A DNA stretch of 64,000 nt from NCBI GenBank assembly GCA_946406115.1, contig OX291551.1, positions 29,557,381-29,621,380 of the forward strand, in the 5' to 3' direction. Position 1 is the first letter of the stretch; every line of letters begins with the position of its first letter. Both the position numbers and the translations under genes were made by a program. The DNA is from Apoda limacodes. Its lineage: Eukaryota; Arthropoda; Insecta; Lepidoptera; Limacodidae. This document shows positions 1 to 10,058 of this stretch, piece after piece. The notes below the pieces were generated by a model. It ran no database searches. It saw only the letters and a program-made list of their open reading frames with translations, and was not told where the DNA came from.

Positions 1-167
1 TGTCCTAGAGTGGAGACCGCGTATGGGAAGGCGAAGCGCCGGACACCCTCCAGCCCGGTAAACCGACGACCTTAAAAAGTGGTGGCTGAATGCGGAAGGC
101 AGAGGACTGGGAAAAATGGCGCGCCATAGAGGAGGCTCATGTCCAGCAGTGGACCAATATAACCTGA
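1..167 (+). pseudogene. C-terminal end of an RTE-type LINE reverse transcriptase
   Basis: The window opens inside the last codons of a non-LTR retrotransposon ORF. Reading forward gives W-R-P-R…G-R-R, then T-D-D-L, then A-E-D-W…E-E-A-H-V-Q-Q-W-T before a TGA at 165-167. This spacing of RPR, DDL and the closing VQQW is the tail of the endonuclease-reverse transcriptases of RTE elements in moths (family knowledge). At least one frameshift separates the first and second halves, so the copy is dead. The start lies outside the window. A better-preserved RT segment of the same clade is on the minus strand at 22.9-23.5 kb; the two need not be the same subfamily. Confidence 0.7.
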
Positions 168-246
168 TATGATGAGGTTACTAATTTTATTAAATAAGTG
201 TCAATATATGCGTAAAATATTTATTTATATATCCTCCTTATCAGCC

Positions 247-469
247 TCATACTGTCCCCACTGTTGGGGCATGGCCTACCCTACCGAGGGTGATTTTTTT
301 GTCGTATGCAGGTTTCCTCACGATGTTTTCCTTTACCGAAAAGCCAGTGGTGTGAAAAATCAATGTACTTGAGAAATTAAGAAAATTACTCATTGGTGCA
401 CGCCGAGTCTCGAACCTCCGCCACTCAAGACACAAAGTGAAATCGAAACCCCTCCGCCACCACCGACTT
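247..469 (-). mobile_element. tRNA-derived SINE, degraded copy
   Basis: On the minus strand the element starts with a GTCGGTGGTGGCGG-type head, has a tRNA-like B-box region (GGAGGTTCGAGACTCGG) about 40 bases downstream, continues through a unique body (CACTGGCTTTTCGG, then AACATCGTGAGGAAACCTGC) and ends in CCCCAACAGTGGGG. The same order is seen in the better copy at 22,097-22,380. This copy lacks roughly 60 bases of the body that the other keeps. SINEs of this plan have an RNA polymerase III promoter in the head and borrow LINE machinery. Short TA-rich sequence flanks the upstream side. Confidence 0.75.
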
Positions 470-1094
470 TTATATATATATACACTAGTTTATGTAGATA
501 TAGATTTAGTGGTTTTTTTTTACTTTCGGGACCCTTAGCGTAAGCCCGACACACACTTGGGCGGTTTTTGTTATTAATTAATTGCTTTAATTTAGCACTT
601 ACACTATAATCATTGCAAGTTTGAAGCTTATATGTATTACCTTTTTTTTTTAGTCTTATGCTATTTGATACGATATTTGCTACAATAAGGTTAAAAAATA
701 GAGCCCTGTCGGAAAGGCAGAGAGACAGGCAGCGTAGTCTTACTAATACAAAAAATAGGTAAAGCCGTTTCGCTCGCTCTGAGTGCGGAACAATTTGAAG
801 TCTTCGAAGATATCCTCATGTATTCTATATGATTGCTAGCGTCTATTCCTCGCTACAGCATTTCAGGTGCATAGCAATCTATTGCATTAACAATCCCAAA
901 GAAGCTCTTGCAGTTGTTATAATATTGCTTGAATTCTTTTTCTTCTTTCTCATGGTATACTATCCAATTTATTTGCCAGAATTCCCACTAGTAGGCACTC
1001 CTGAGCCACACTGTAAGTTGTGGCTGTAAGTTGTCTTTTCCGTCATGTTTGTTTTAAAAGTGAATTTCTCATAAACTCACACCAGAACAAAAAG
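470..1094. other. AT-rich stretch, no gene recognised
   Basis: It begins with a short TA microsatellite (about 470-483) and contains only short chance ORFs. The open frame at 829-1029 has no recognisable domain. Nothing else here is interpretable. Confidence 0.5.
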
Positions 1095-1725
1095 GGAATC
1101 GTGTTGATTGGTGTTAAAAAACTATCACGGACGTTCAAATGCTGTGTATAAAATTATAACAGGAGTTGAGACATGGATATATTGTTACATGCCGGAAAGA
1201 AGGCAACAGTCTTCTGAATCGTTTATGGGTGTTCAAAGGTGACAGCAAACCAACAAAATTGAGGCAGGCCAAAAAGGTAGGCAAAAAAAGATTGCGTTTT
1301 TTTTCCCGGACGGGCCCTGTCCCCACTTAAAAGGCAGTTAATGCAGAGTGGTACACCACCATTTGTTTGCCCAGTGTCTTTAGGTCGTTAGGGAAAAACA
1401 ACCAAGAAGTCGCATTCTATTGACATGACAATGCTTCGGCGCAAACCGCGACAAAGACAAAGTAATTTTTGGCTTCTGAAAAGATAGAGCTGACCCATCC
1501 CGCACATGTTCCAGACCTGGCATTATGCGATTTCTTTATTTTCCAAAAAATTTACGGGCCCGGAATAGGTCGTGCATGATAGCTTTCAACTAGCACTTGA
1601 AAAACATGTTCTTACACCAATGGTCCTCATGGTTTCAAAAATGGTTAGATCAAATTTTTTTTTTTTTTTTTAATGTAATGAAGATTATTTTGAAAAGCAT
1701 CAAATATATAAATTTTACATTTAAA
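1095..1725 (+). pseudogene. mariner-family (DD34D) transposase relic
   Basis: Shifting between the three forward frames recovers the catalytic half of a mariner transposase in the right order. First comes a degenerate G-V-E-T-W-I-Y-C-Y block near 1,157 (family G-D-E-T-W-I-Y), then R-Q-Q-S-S-E. A K-P-T-K-L-R-Q-A-K-K-V-G-K block and V-N-A-E-W-Y follow. The H-D-N-A-S-A-Q-T-A segment near 1,420 holds the second catalytic Asp. Next are H-P-A-H-V-P-D-L-A-L-C-D-F-F near 1,500 (family HPPYSPDLAPCDFF, third Asp), F-Q-K-W-L-D, and the closing N-E-D-Y-F-E-K near 1,680. Several frameshifts and stops inactivate it. The N-terminal DNA-binding half and the terminal inverted repeats are not seen. Confidence 0.85.
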
Positions 1726-1748
1726 TTGTTTTATGAATTTGTTACGTA

Positions 1749-1897
1749 AAACTTTCAGTGTACCGCACGTAGCTACAAACTTTCAGTGTACCTCATGTAG
1801 CTACAAACTTTCAGTGTACCTCACGTAGCTACAAACTTTCAGTGTACCTCATGTAGCTACAAACTTCCACTGTACCTCACGTAGCTACAAACATTCC
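1749..1897 (+). repeat. 28-bp tandem repeat, five full units
   Basis: Five head-to-tail copies of a 28-bp unit begin at 1,749, 1,777, 1,805, 1,833 and 1,861, followed by a broken sixth. Each opens AAACTTTCAGTGTACC and closes GTAGCTAC. A C/T variant in the middle alternates between units (CACG, CATG), suggesting growth by 56-bp doubling. It lies just downstream of the mariner relic and upstream of the large degenerate array. Confidence 0.95.
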
Positions 1898-1919
1898 TTT
1901 CGACGCATTAAGACCAAAA

Positions 1920-1936
1920 CGCAAAAGGACAAATAT
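1920..1936 (+). repeat. left member of a direct repeat bracketing the degenerate array
   Basis: CGCAAAAGGACAAATAT here matches CGCAAAAGGACCAATAT at 4,532-4,548 with one difference. The pair brackets the whole array, as a target-site duplication would. Confidence 0.5.
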
Positions 1937-2049
1937 AACCATACTAACTTTTCGCCTGCGGCTTCGCTTGCATACACTATACGATTTACACAGTTCTTTA
2001 ATCAACATACTCTTTAGTTTACCCCCTTTCACCTGCATAGAGTTATAAT

Positions 2050-4450
2050 TACAAAATTGCCCACAACACCTACAATTAAAGTAATCCCTTCTCGAAATTT
2101 ATTATTTCTATCATGAGTGATTTAAGCCTAAAACAATAAAACAACATTTACCGCCCCTTCCACTCTCTTAGGGGTGAATTTCAAAAAATACCTTACGTAT
2201 CGCGATAAATGACTACACATAGAATATTCCATATAAAGTTGCTTCATTAACCTACCCTGTTCCACCACGTTTAAAACAGTTGTTTAACGTTTGTGCGTCC
2301 AGTTATTATGCGTAGGCATCTGCACGTGGTTCATGCCCTTAGGGGTTTAAAAAAAATCTATAGCGATGTCTACAATATAACCATACCCCTTCTTCAAATT
2401 TCAAATTTCTATCCGTAACAATTTGGAATTAGTTATGATGAGTCAGTACGTTTTTTCCACACACACTTTGCCTCCTCCTTTCTCACAATATATATAGAAT
2501 TTTCATAAAAACTCTAAAACACATTTTTCATAAATTGTGTTGAACAGCATGCAAACGAAGTTTTAAGTGAATTTGACCGTAAAATATTTGAATGACACCT
2601 TTCAAATTGTGCACCCCTTTGGGTTTGAATTTTCAGTAACCCAAATTGTGCACCCCTTTGGGTTTGAATTTTCAGTAGTGGTTTGTAAAGTGTATTGAAA
2701 AGCATAATAATATAGATATACCCAGCTTCAAGTTTTATTTTTTCCTATTAAAACTTTCGCACCCCTATTTTTCTCTTAGGGTTTGATTTAGAAAAACAAC
2801 GAAATACGTTTGTTATTTATTGGTTATAAATATTCATACTGAAGTCCGAGTAAATGCACATAAAAATATTATTTCCTGCACAAATTTTGTCACACCCTTT
2901 CTCTCTTCGTCGTTTGTTTGTTGTGTTGTGAAGCATATATACCAAGTTTAAATTTAATTGACTATAGAAATAATAAATCATACAAACTTTCGCACCAAAA
3001 CACCAAAATACGTATTTTACGATGCAACAAAAAATTTCTTACGAACCTTGCCATTTCTTTTAATCTTTAAGGAATCAAATATTAAATTTCCCTAAAACAC
3101 ATGTTTTGTTGATATTTTTATAAATATATTACTTATTTAACTCACAAATTTACATTTGATCCGTGTAAGTTAAATTTGAAAAAACACTGAAATGCGTAGT
3201 TTAATTGACATATTATATTCAAGAGCATTAATACAAAGTTTCGTGTTAATTTGACTGTTAAAATAATATTTTCCAATTATTCCTTTATTAATTATTCCTT
3301 TAATCCTTTCTCCTTTTAGAGGTTAAATTTTGAAAAACCTAAAACACGCTGTTCAATAAGTATGTTTAAAAGCAAAGCATATAATATATAAAATTTCAAA
3401 TTAATTGATCATAGTAATATTTTATCTTATACGAACTGAATTTCATAAAATGGCAAAATATCTGTTTTATTTTTGGGTTGGAAAGAATTTTTACTGTTTC
3501 GTGGAAATTTGATCGTATTTTTTCCAATCCCATACAAAATTAGCAAAATATTTTCTTTCCTTAGGATTTGCGTTTTGAAAATCCCTGATTATTATTTGTG
3601 TTGAAAAAATTTGTACTAAGTTTTAAGGTAATTTTCCACAAAAATATTTTATCGCAGATAAACTTACCTCTTTCTTCCCTTAGGGATAAAATTTTAAAAT
3701 TAAGAAATATGTATGTTATTAATTGTGTTGACGAGCACGAGTTTAATAAAAAAAAATTATCTGTCCAAATTTTGTCATTACTTTCACCCCTTAGGGGTTG
3801 AATTTTAAGAAAACGTGAAAGTAAGTATTTTTGATTTATATTGAAGAGCATTGATACGAAGTGTTTGTAAATTAGGCTATGATAATAAAGTTTCCCAATT
3901 GCATACAAACTTTGCCATCCCAACGGGGGAGTAAAACGTTACTCTTGATCTTTAACAAAAAATCACAAGCACCTCAAAATTTCTTATTTATAAATGTTTA
4001 ATACCAAGTTCCAAGTTAAAGAAATATTTTATCTCATACAAACTGTCTCATGTAATTACCCCCTTAGTGACGGAAATGAAAAAAAACTGAAACATGCACT
4101 TTATTGTGTAAAAGAGCTATTTGCTAGTTAATTTGACCATAAAAAAAATTATTTTTTCATACAATCTTTGCTACCCCTTTTTTACCCACTTAGGAGTTTA
4201 ATTTCGAAGAATACTGAAACACGTCATTCTTTATTTGCAAAAATACTGAATTCCTATTCAAATTTCACCCCCTATTTTACCCCCCGTAGGACGATTTTTT
4301 TAAAACAGTGAACAGGTTTTTGAACGAACTTCCAACTCCAATTTCGCCCCCTTAGGATTCGAATTTAACAAAATCCATTTTTAAACGACGCCTTCAATAC
4401 ATAACAAACACATTCTCCTCCATTCTCATTTCCAATTATCGTTGGTTTGG
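2050..4450. repeat. ancient degenerate tandem array, period about 110-140 bp
   Basis: A loose consensus recurs about fifteen to eighteen times: ACAAACTTT-GCACCCC, then CCCTTAGGGGTT-GAATTTT, then AAAACACTGAAACACG, then a segment like GTATTGAAGAGCAT…CAAGTTTAATTTGACC. The TTAGGG-GAATTT core is visible near 2,170, 2,340, 2,630, 2,780, 3,320, 3,560, 3,685, 3,790, 4,060, 4,195, 4,290 and 4,360. Units differ in length and have drifted strongly, so the array is old. The open frames across it (for example 3,561-3,923 minus) are incidental. No coding content is supported. Confidence 0.8.
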
Positions 4451-4531
4451 GCTGGGCGGTGATGAGTCGGTCAGGACTTTTATATATAAAGATGGTCTAA
4501 TTCCTTTTAGACATATTCGCATTTCGACCAA

Positions 4532-4548
4532 TCCGCAAAAGGACCAAT
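4532..4548 (+). repeat. right member of a direct repeat bracketing the degenerate array
   Basis: CGCAAAAGGACCAATAT, one mismatch from the copy at 1,920-1,936. Just inside it the sequence (GTGATGAGTCGGTCAGGAC, then TATATATAAAGATGG) resembles the end of a common moth interspersed repeat. Confidence 0.5.
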
Positions 4549-5227
4549 ATGCTTGATACCTTACTCTGGTAGGACAGAGCGGTGAAGGGGTCACCTCGGC
4601 CACCCATCCCATTCACCCCTTGAGCTCAGTTGGCTGTTGCCCCTGTTTTTCGAGGACCGGACGTGTCTACGCCCCGCCATTTCTTTCCTCCAAGGTGGAC
4701 CGACAACGGTTATGGGCGTCTGCGTAGCGACTCTTTCGTCATTGGTCGTAGACCAACCAATAAGTGCCTAATAAAACAGTGGGCAATATACTATAACTAT
4801 TTGAAGAGCTCCTTGTACTTTTGGTAGGAAATCAACTACTTTAATCAGCTAATTCTTAGAAATATTTGACCTCTTAACAAATACGAATAAAAGTACAAAA
4901 ATATTTTTAACATTAGCTTATATTACTTAGAAATGAAATGCTCTAAGTTTCTTAAAAATTAAAATAACTTCCTAAAGTTTCTTAAATATGAACTACCAGT
5001 GATAGTTAAAATTATTATAACTAAAAAAATCTGTCGAATTCTATATGTGCCATTATATATATATATATATATATTTATACGAGTAGGTAGTGTACTTTTG
5101 CACATGATTTTTTCTTATTCATTAATAAAGTAAACATTCTGCTGATATTTCTTTCTCATCTGCCAATATTGCTTAAACATAAAATAAAATCAGTTTCATA
5201 AACAAAACAGCTCGATTTTCTACTCTA
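4549..5227. other. intergenic: one GC-richer patch, then AT-rich filler
   Basis: The GC-richer part (about 4,560-4,780) resembles no family I can name, and its 65-aa frame has no domain. A TA microsatellite is at about 5,054-5,074. The rest is AT-rich. Confidence 0.4.
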
Positions 5228-5261
5228 ACATATAACAAATAGACTAATCAATATTTTTTTT
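5228..5261 (+). repeat. left flanking direct repeat of the Jockey LINE
   Basis: The 34 bases here recur at 7,090-7,123 with two differences; the core reads CAAATAGACTAATCAATA here and CAAATAGAGTAATCAATA there. The copies flank the minus-strand Jockey element, so they are best read as its target-site duplication. The T-run at the end may belong partly to the poly(A) tail. Confidence 0.75.
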
Positions 5262-7066
5262 TTTTTTTTCTGAACTGACATTGCAGTTGGCTGTTGCAGC
5301 CATTACTGCTTCACCGGACTTTATTTGGGCGAGTCTCTGAAGGAGCCTCAGCCCGTATAGCGCCCAACGCTCAAGGGCCTCGGCTTGGGTTGTCGCTCTC
5401 GGGGGCGTCCCTTCCGAACCCGAAGGTAAGTCACCGCCAGGAGGGGAGTTCCCCGTTACGCGGGTGCGGTTGCGATTGAGTGGGGGCGAGAAGCGCCCCG
5501 GCACTCTTTGATACCTCGTGTATCCGTTCGGGCGCCGACGAACCCGGGGACGTCGGCGTCGTGTTTGGAGGGAGGCCCTATTGGGGGAGGTCGTTGAGAC
5601 TAATCCGGATAGCGAGATCGTCATCTGAGGCCGTTAATACGTGCCGAGGCCGCCTAACTATAGTTTTACGATCGTGCCGAGGTCGATCGAGGGGATGGAT
5701 TGTGGATTGCACAATTAATCGATTCGGGTGATTTTGTGTACGCTCGAAAAAGCGGACTGCCAGATCTTGGAAGTACCAGGAGGCTCCGGAGGCCGCTCTG
5801 AGAATGGGGTTTTGGAGGGTCTGAAGTTTGTGGAGATTGCGCTTGGATAACGCAAAGACTACGCTAGCATAAGCTAGTATGGGGCGGATGCAAGTTGTGT
5901 AAAGATTTAGCTTATTTCTAAGCGACATCTTACTGTACTTGCCTATCATGGGATAAAGACGACCGAGGACAAAAGCGGCTCGGTCTCTAACTATTTTGCT
6001 GTGATCGCGGAAGTTCAAACGCCTATCCAGGGTCACACCGAGATATTTGGTCTTGTTTTGCCAGGGAATGGCACTACCGAAGAGTGAGATTCTCCATTTC
6101 CGAAACTATTCGCCTAGGGTGGTAATAGCGGGTTGGAGTCTCTTAGTGATTCGACTCACTTGCCTATCGGTGGTATAGATAGCGGTATCGTCCGCAAAGA
6201 GGGCTAATTGGGTACCTATCGTTTTAAGGATGTCGTTAGTGTACAGAAGGTACAAGATAGGGGCGAGCACGGACCCTTGCGGGACTCCTGCTTCTATGGG
6301 ACGGGGAGAAGAGAGAGTGCCTTCTACTTTGTAGCGAAAGCTACGATTCGGCAAATAGTCTCGTATGATGAGCACGAGACGGTCTGGCAACTGAAAGTTG
6401 TACAGTTTAAAAATTAAACCGTTGTGCCAGGCTTTGTCGAAGGCTTTCGCTACATCGAAGAAGACAGCGCCCGTGTGACGGGGCTTACCTGATACTGGTT
6501 GAAAGCCAATGAGAATATGTTCCGTGATGCGGAGGACTTGATGGACGCATGAGTGTTTGGCACAGAAGCCGAACTGCTCGTCTATTAAAATGCCTCTGGA
6601 GACTACAGCGTTCCGTAGGCGAGCGAGGAGGAAACTTATGGGGCGGTAGGAGGACGGCTCAGTACAAGCTTTGCATGGCTTGTGAATGCCTATAACAATT
6701 GCATCTTTCCATTGAGAAGGAAAGGTGCAATTTTCGATAGCAGCGTTGAAAATCGCTACTAGAAGGCAGAGAAGGGGAAGAGTGAGGCGCTTTAGGATAT
6801 CGTTAGAGATACCGTCCGCACCGGGGGCTTTACGGGGGCGTAGGTCTTTGATGACCTGTTTGACTTCGTTGACAGTGACTGGGGGCAGGGGGTCTTGTGG
6901 AGGCAGAGAAGTTCTGCGCTCCACTTCGCCGTCTACCACACGCACGTGGTCGGGATCGAACGGCTGTGTGCTTAAGGCACATTGGGCTTGGAGGCTAGAC
7001 GCCAGGCAATCCGATTTTTCGTCGTCATCGAACGCGGGAACGTTGTTGGGACGTGTTAACGGAGGA
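5252..7066 (-). mobile_element. Jockey-clade LINE, 5'-truncated copy
   Basis: This non-LTR retrotransposon lies on the minus strand. Its poly(A) tail appears as the T-run at 5,252-5,269, followed (in minus orientation, going back) by about 300 bp of GC-rich 3' UTR at 5,270-5,577 and the RT-coding region up to 7,066. ORF1 and the endonuclease are missing. The GC content contrasts sharply with the AT-rich surroundings, as expected for an insertion. A short piece of the same 3' UTR recurs at about 59,540-59,640. Confidence 0.9.
5578..7066 (-). pseudogene. Jockey-type reverse transcriptase, truncated and interrupted
   Basis: This is the RT and C-terminal region of a Jockey LINE ORF2. The frame is open to the truncation at 7,066 and continues upstream of the first Met at 6,945. 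In order it shows the R-K-A-P-G-A-D-G-I entry motif, S-S-Y-R-P-I-S, D-E-Q-F-G-F, the catalytic F-F-D-V-A-K-A-F-D, A-G-V-P-Q-G-S-V-L-A-P and L-F-A-D-D-T, where the usual Tyr of YADD is Phe. An in-frame TAG at 6,106-6,108 replaces an expected Trp before F-R-K-W-R-I. The text then jumps to the I-P-W-Q-N-K-T-K-Y-L-G region with clear loss of intervening residues, although the frame is kept (69 nt between the two open segments). The C-terminus runs to 5,578. Catalytic Asps persist, but there is no endonuclease or N-terminus, so the copy is non-functional. Confidence 0.9.
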
Positions 7067-7089
7067 AGTTTTTTTTTTTTTTATAACAA

Positions 7090-7123
7090 AACATGTAACA
7101 AATAGAGTAATCAATATTTTTTT
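7090..7123 (+). repeat. right flanking direct repeat of the Jockey LINE
   Basis: Partner of 5,228-5,261. Between this copy and the truncated 5' end of the LINE lie about 23 extra bases containing a second T-run (7,070-7,082). Confidence 0.75.
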
Positions 7124-8141
7124 ATCTAAGATAATTGGATTGCCAGTAATAAACTTAATTAAAATAAAACTAATTTGTTGAGCTCGAACAGTCCAGCGGT
7201 CGCGGTCAGCGTATGTACCTCACAGAGTTTTAAAAGCTTTCAGTATGTAACTAATGATTTTATGTTAGCAATAAAATTAAAAACTAAAACTAAATTAATT
7301 AAAAAGTTTTATTTTTGGTATACACATATATTTACGCACTTGCTTACACTAAGTAAGTAGTAGTAGTAGTAAAGTGTAGAGTGCAAAATTGAATTAAAAA
7401 AGTGGGATTCCTACGAGAATTTAAGATCATGGTAGAACCTATATCCTTCTCTGTGTTCGCGTTATTTATAGTTTAGGGAGCTGTTTACCTGGAGCTACCT
7501 CGATCATAGGAGCTTGTTGTAGTTTCCGTTTCCCTTATGAAACCCCGTTTCATAAGTGATTCTCATAAGATCGGTGAATTTTTCAAGTTACAGCCAAAAC
7601 ACCGTAATATTTTTTGATTTTGTTTGGAATTTTTAGGCACCTGTCTTGATGTAAGCCTGATAACAGTTTTTATCATGCTATTAAAGACTAAAAGAGCAAG
7701 AAAATCTATATTAAAGAGGAAAGATTATTTTAGGTACTGCAGCGGGTTTTGGGGAAGTGTGTTGGTCTTGAGACGGTGCGGGACAGCGGGACGTACCAGA
7801 ATGAAACGAGATATATGAGTGAAAGCACGTTTAGGTATATTATTCTCGATCATCTGAACAACGCTATAAACATAATACTTATTAATGATTCTATCTGTAT
7901 CACAAGTTATATATTATACAAATGAATACGTAACTCTCAACGATCTTCCTTGGCTGGATGAGGCTGCTGCCGCTTACACCAGCTCTTATCCTTTCATCAG
8001 GAATATAATACAATTTGATTGAAAGCATCATGATGAGCTGAAGGCTTGAGATTGAATCAATTCAATGGGTCTTGTTTTAAGCTATTAGATATTAATTATA
8101 CTAAAACTTTAGGCATAGGAATGCCTTATTTGTAAAGTACC
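7124..8141. other. AT-rich stretch, no gene recognised
   Basis: It contains a TAG trinucleotide microsatellite near 7,355-7,370. The 64-aa frame at 7,624-7,818 has no recognisable domain. Confidence 0.4.
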
Positions 8142-8872
8142 TTGGACAATTACAACACATGTTGCTATGCAGGTGACAGTAGTGGAGACACTTATTACAC
8201 GGGTCGTGCAAACATCGCTAAAAGCGCGGAGCACTTGTGTCTCAATACGAGACCACACTGTCCAAGGTCTGGACGGGAAAACTTGATCCGATTAAACCCT
8301 ACGAAGACACAAGTATGCGTGTTTACAAAACTTGGTGTACTTAACAAAGCGAAGCAGCACTTCGCTTCGGGGCAAAGGTTGCTGCTTTACAAGTCGGAAG
8401 TTCGGCCCAATATGGATTACTGTCGCTATCTCTGGGCGGGTGCACCCGGATACCAGCTTGGCCCTTCTGACTCGGTTTAACGACGAGCTGAGAGAATTGT
8501 TGACGATCCTAAACTCACTAGCCGTGAGACTAAGACTAGAGACTTTGCCTACATGTGTGTGTTCTACCGCTTGTACAATGGGATGTGTTCTGAGGAATTG
8601 TTCCAAATGATGTGAGGTCGCGTACAGTGCTATTTCAGAGAAACTTCTTCCCGCGAACGCTGGAGTTGAGGAATGAGCTCCCTGCCAATGTTTTCTGTAA
8701 GCACTACAGTATTAGGTGCTTTAAGAGAGAAGTTATTAGATTGTTGAAGGGTCGGCAACGCGCGAGTGATGCCCCAGATATTGCAAACGCCCATAAGCTA
8801 CGGTGACCGCTTGCCATCAGGGCCGTAAGCTTATTTGCCACCTTAGTGGTTTAAAAATAAAATAAAAAAAAG
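8142..8872 (+). pseudogene. CR1-like LINE, C-terminal RT fragment and 3' end
   Basis: Joined across two frames, the forward strand encodes the end of an insect CR1-like reverse transcriptase. It shows Y-A-G-D-S-S-G-D (a degraded YADD box) followed by Y-T-G-R-A-N-I, N-P-T-K-T-Q-V-C-V-F-T, and L-G-V-L-N-K-A-K-Q-H-F. It continues with Q-R-L-L-L-Y-K-S-E-V-R-P, L-W-A-G-A-P, and after a frameshift near 8,460 R-F-N-D-E-L and V-F-Y-R-L-Y-N-G. A third segment (8,612-8,806) gives F-Q-R-N-F-F-P-R-T-L-E-L and L-K-G-R-Q-R-A-S-D-A-P. A stretch between the KTQVC block and the LGVLN block is missing. The 3' UTR continues to an A-rich tail at about 8,852-8,872. A minus-strand copy of the same 3' end is at 61,063-61,568. 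Confidence 0.88.
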
Positions 8873-9446
8873 CTATCAATCAGCTATGTAAATCCATCAT
8901 AAATGTGCCGTATTCTGATCATATAAAGGTGATTCCAAGTAAAGATAGAAATCGGACATCAGAATCCACGTAGGACTTGCGGGCTTATATTTGACTTCAT
9001 GTAAAATATCGAAAAAGGGAAAGTAATTTGTGATTTTAACTGACTTCAAAAAAAGGTGGAGGTTCTCAATTCTGCTGCGTGATTTAAACCAATTTGGGCA
9101 ACTTTTACGTATAGGGAAGGATTAAACCACATATTGGTCCCATTTTAATTTAGTCAGTATTGGTCCAAGAAAACCAGAGTTCATTGATAAAACGTTTTCA
9201 AGTTGTACCTATCATTTTGATTATTTAGACGAGCTTCTACGTATTGACGTCTAGACTGGCCATGTAAGTTTCTGCGTGGCGGAGGCACCACTGTAAAAGG
9301 GATTAACAAAACAATATACGATAGAATTATCGCTCCGCATTTTAATATCTGCGAACTATATGACGCACACTCTAGTTTTCTTAACATTCTAAGTCTGGGT
9401 GCACTGCGGCGCGGCGTGTTGCTGTGCGTATTCAAAATTGTAAGGC

Positions 9447-9960
9447 TACGTTCACACGGTGCAATTTGTTCTCGTATACCGTAGACCTGATTTCATAGAA
9501 TATCGTAGTGACAACAAAATTTGTATGGCAAGTCTAAAAACCGATCACACGGCGTCTATGCGAGACATATTTTTTACCGTATACCGTAAGGTCTTGCTAC
9601 CGGGGATGCGAGATTCTCGAAACGATTTTATCCATTGCGATGCTCAGTGGCGCTTATGTTTACATTGATTCGTTCACACGGACAACTGGTTTCTCGTATA
9701 CGAGACGCGCGCAGGGACAGGCAGCAGGCAGTTGTGTTTGTGACGTCGTTGGCGAAGGTCTTGATGGAGCACGGATTGCCGATAACAATCGAGTTATCAA
9801 TCATGCTTATCGAGGATCGACCTATAATATGGGATAAATCAGTAGACAACTATAGAAAAAAATGGCGTGCTCTCAACGACTGGCACTGTTCGGCTGGCAA
9901 CGCGTATCGCATAGATCTGTGTGAACGGCGGCCACGTAGGCATCAGATTTGGTGTGCGCT
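9447..9960 (+). mobile_element. inner repeat unit with GTTCACACGG motifs
   Basis: The unit opens GGCTACGTTCACACGGTGCA and closes with the opposite-strand form near 9,918 (CTGTGTGAACGGCGG). Related words (ATCACACGGCG; CGTTCACACGGAC followed by TCTCGTATACGAGAC) occur inside. The inverted ends and internal repeats suggest a MITE-like element. It carries the MADF-like coding relic described separately. Confidence 0.4.
9772..9885 (+). pseudogene. MADF-domain-like fragment
   Basis: Within the open frame 9,635-9,964 a stretch reads I-E-L-S-I-M-L-I-E-D-R-P-I-I-W-D-K-S-V-D-N-Y-R-K-K-W. The order L-I-E…R-P-I/V-I/L-W-D…Y-R is the N-terminal half of the MADF domain, a Myb-like DNA-binding domain found in insect regulators and in proteins associated with Harbinger-type transposons. 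The C-terminal half does not follow. Sequence on both sides is ordinary element sequence, so this is a captured or decayed exon, not a working gene. The match is by eye only. Confidence 0.45.
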
Positions 9961-10058
9961 TTAAATTTGAATTGTACATAATAATTTGAGTTGGAGGCTA
10001 TAAGTAAAAAACATACAACCGAATTAAGAACCTCCTCCTTTTTTTAAAGTCGGTTAAA

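Larger units (their letters stand above)
9038..10058. mobile_element. about 1-kb element bracketed by ~38-bp inverted repeats
   Basis: The left end reads TTTAACTGACTTC then AAAAAAAGGTGGAGGTTCTC. The right end, reverse-complemented, reads TTTTTAACCGACTTT then AAAAAAAGGAGGAGGTTCTT, followed by AATTC in both. A similar single end sits at about 63,775-63,805. The layout suggests a non-autonomous DNA transposon, or two facing copies of one terminal motif. A second unit, at 9,447-9,960, is inside. Confidence 0.55.

Noticed and set aside
1749..1897. CRISPR-like array
   Set aside because: The repeats are contiguous without spacers, and the context is animal.
5244..5731. ORFs of 126, 61 and 83 codons at the left end of the Jockey copy
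   Set aside because: They lie in the GC-rich 3' UTR or antisense to the RT, with no domain.
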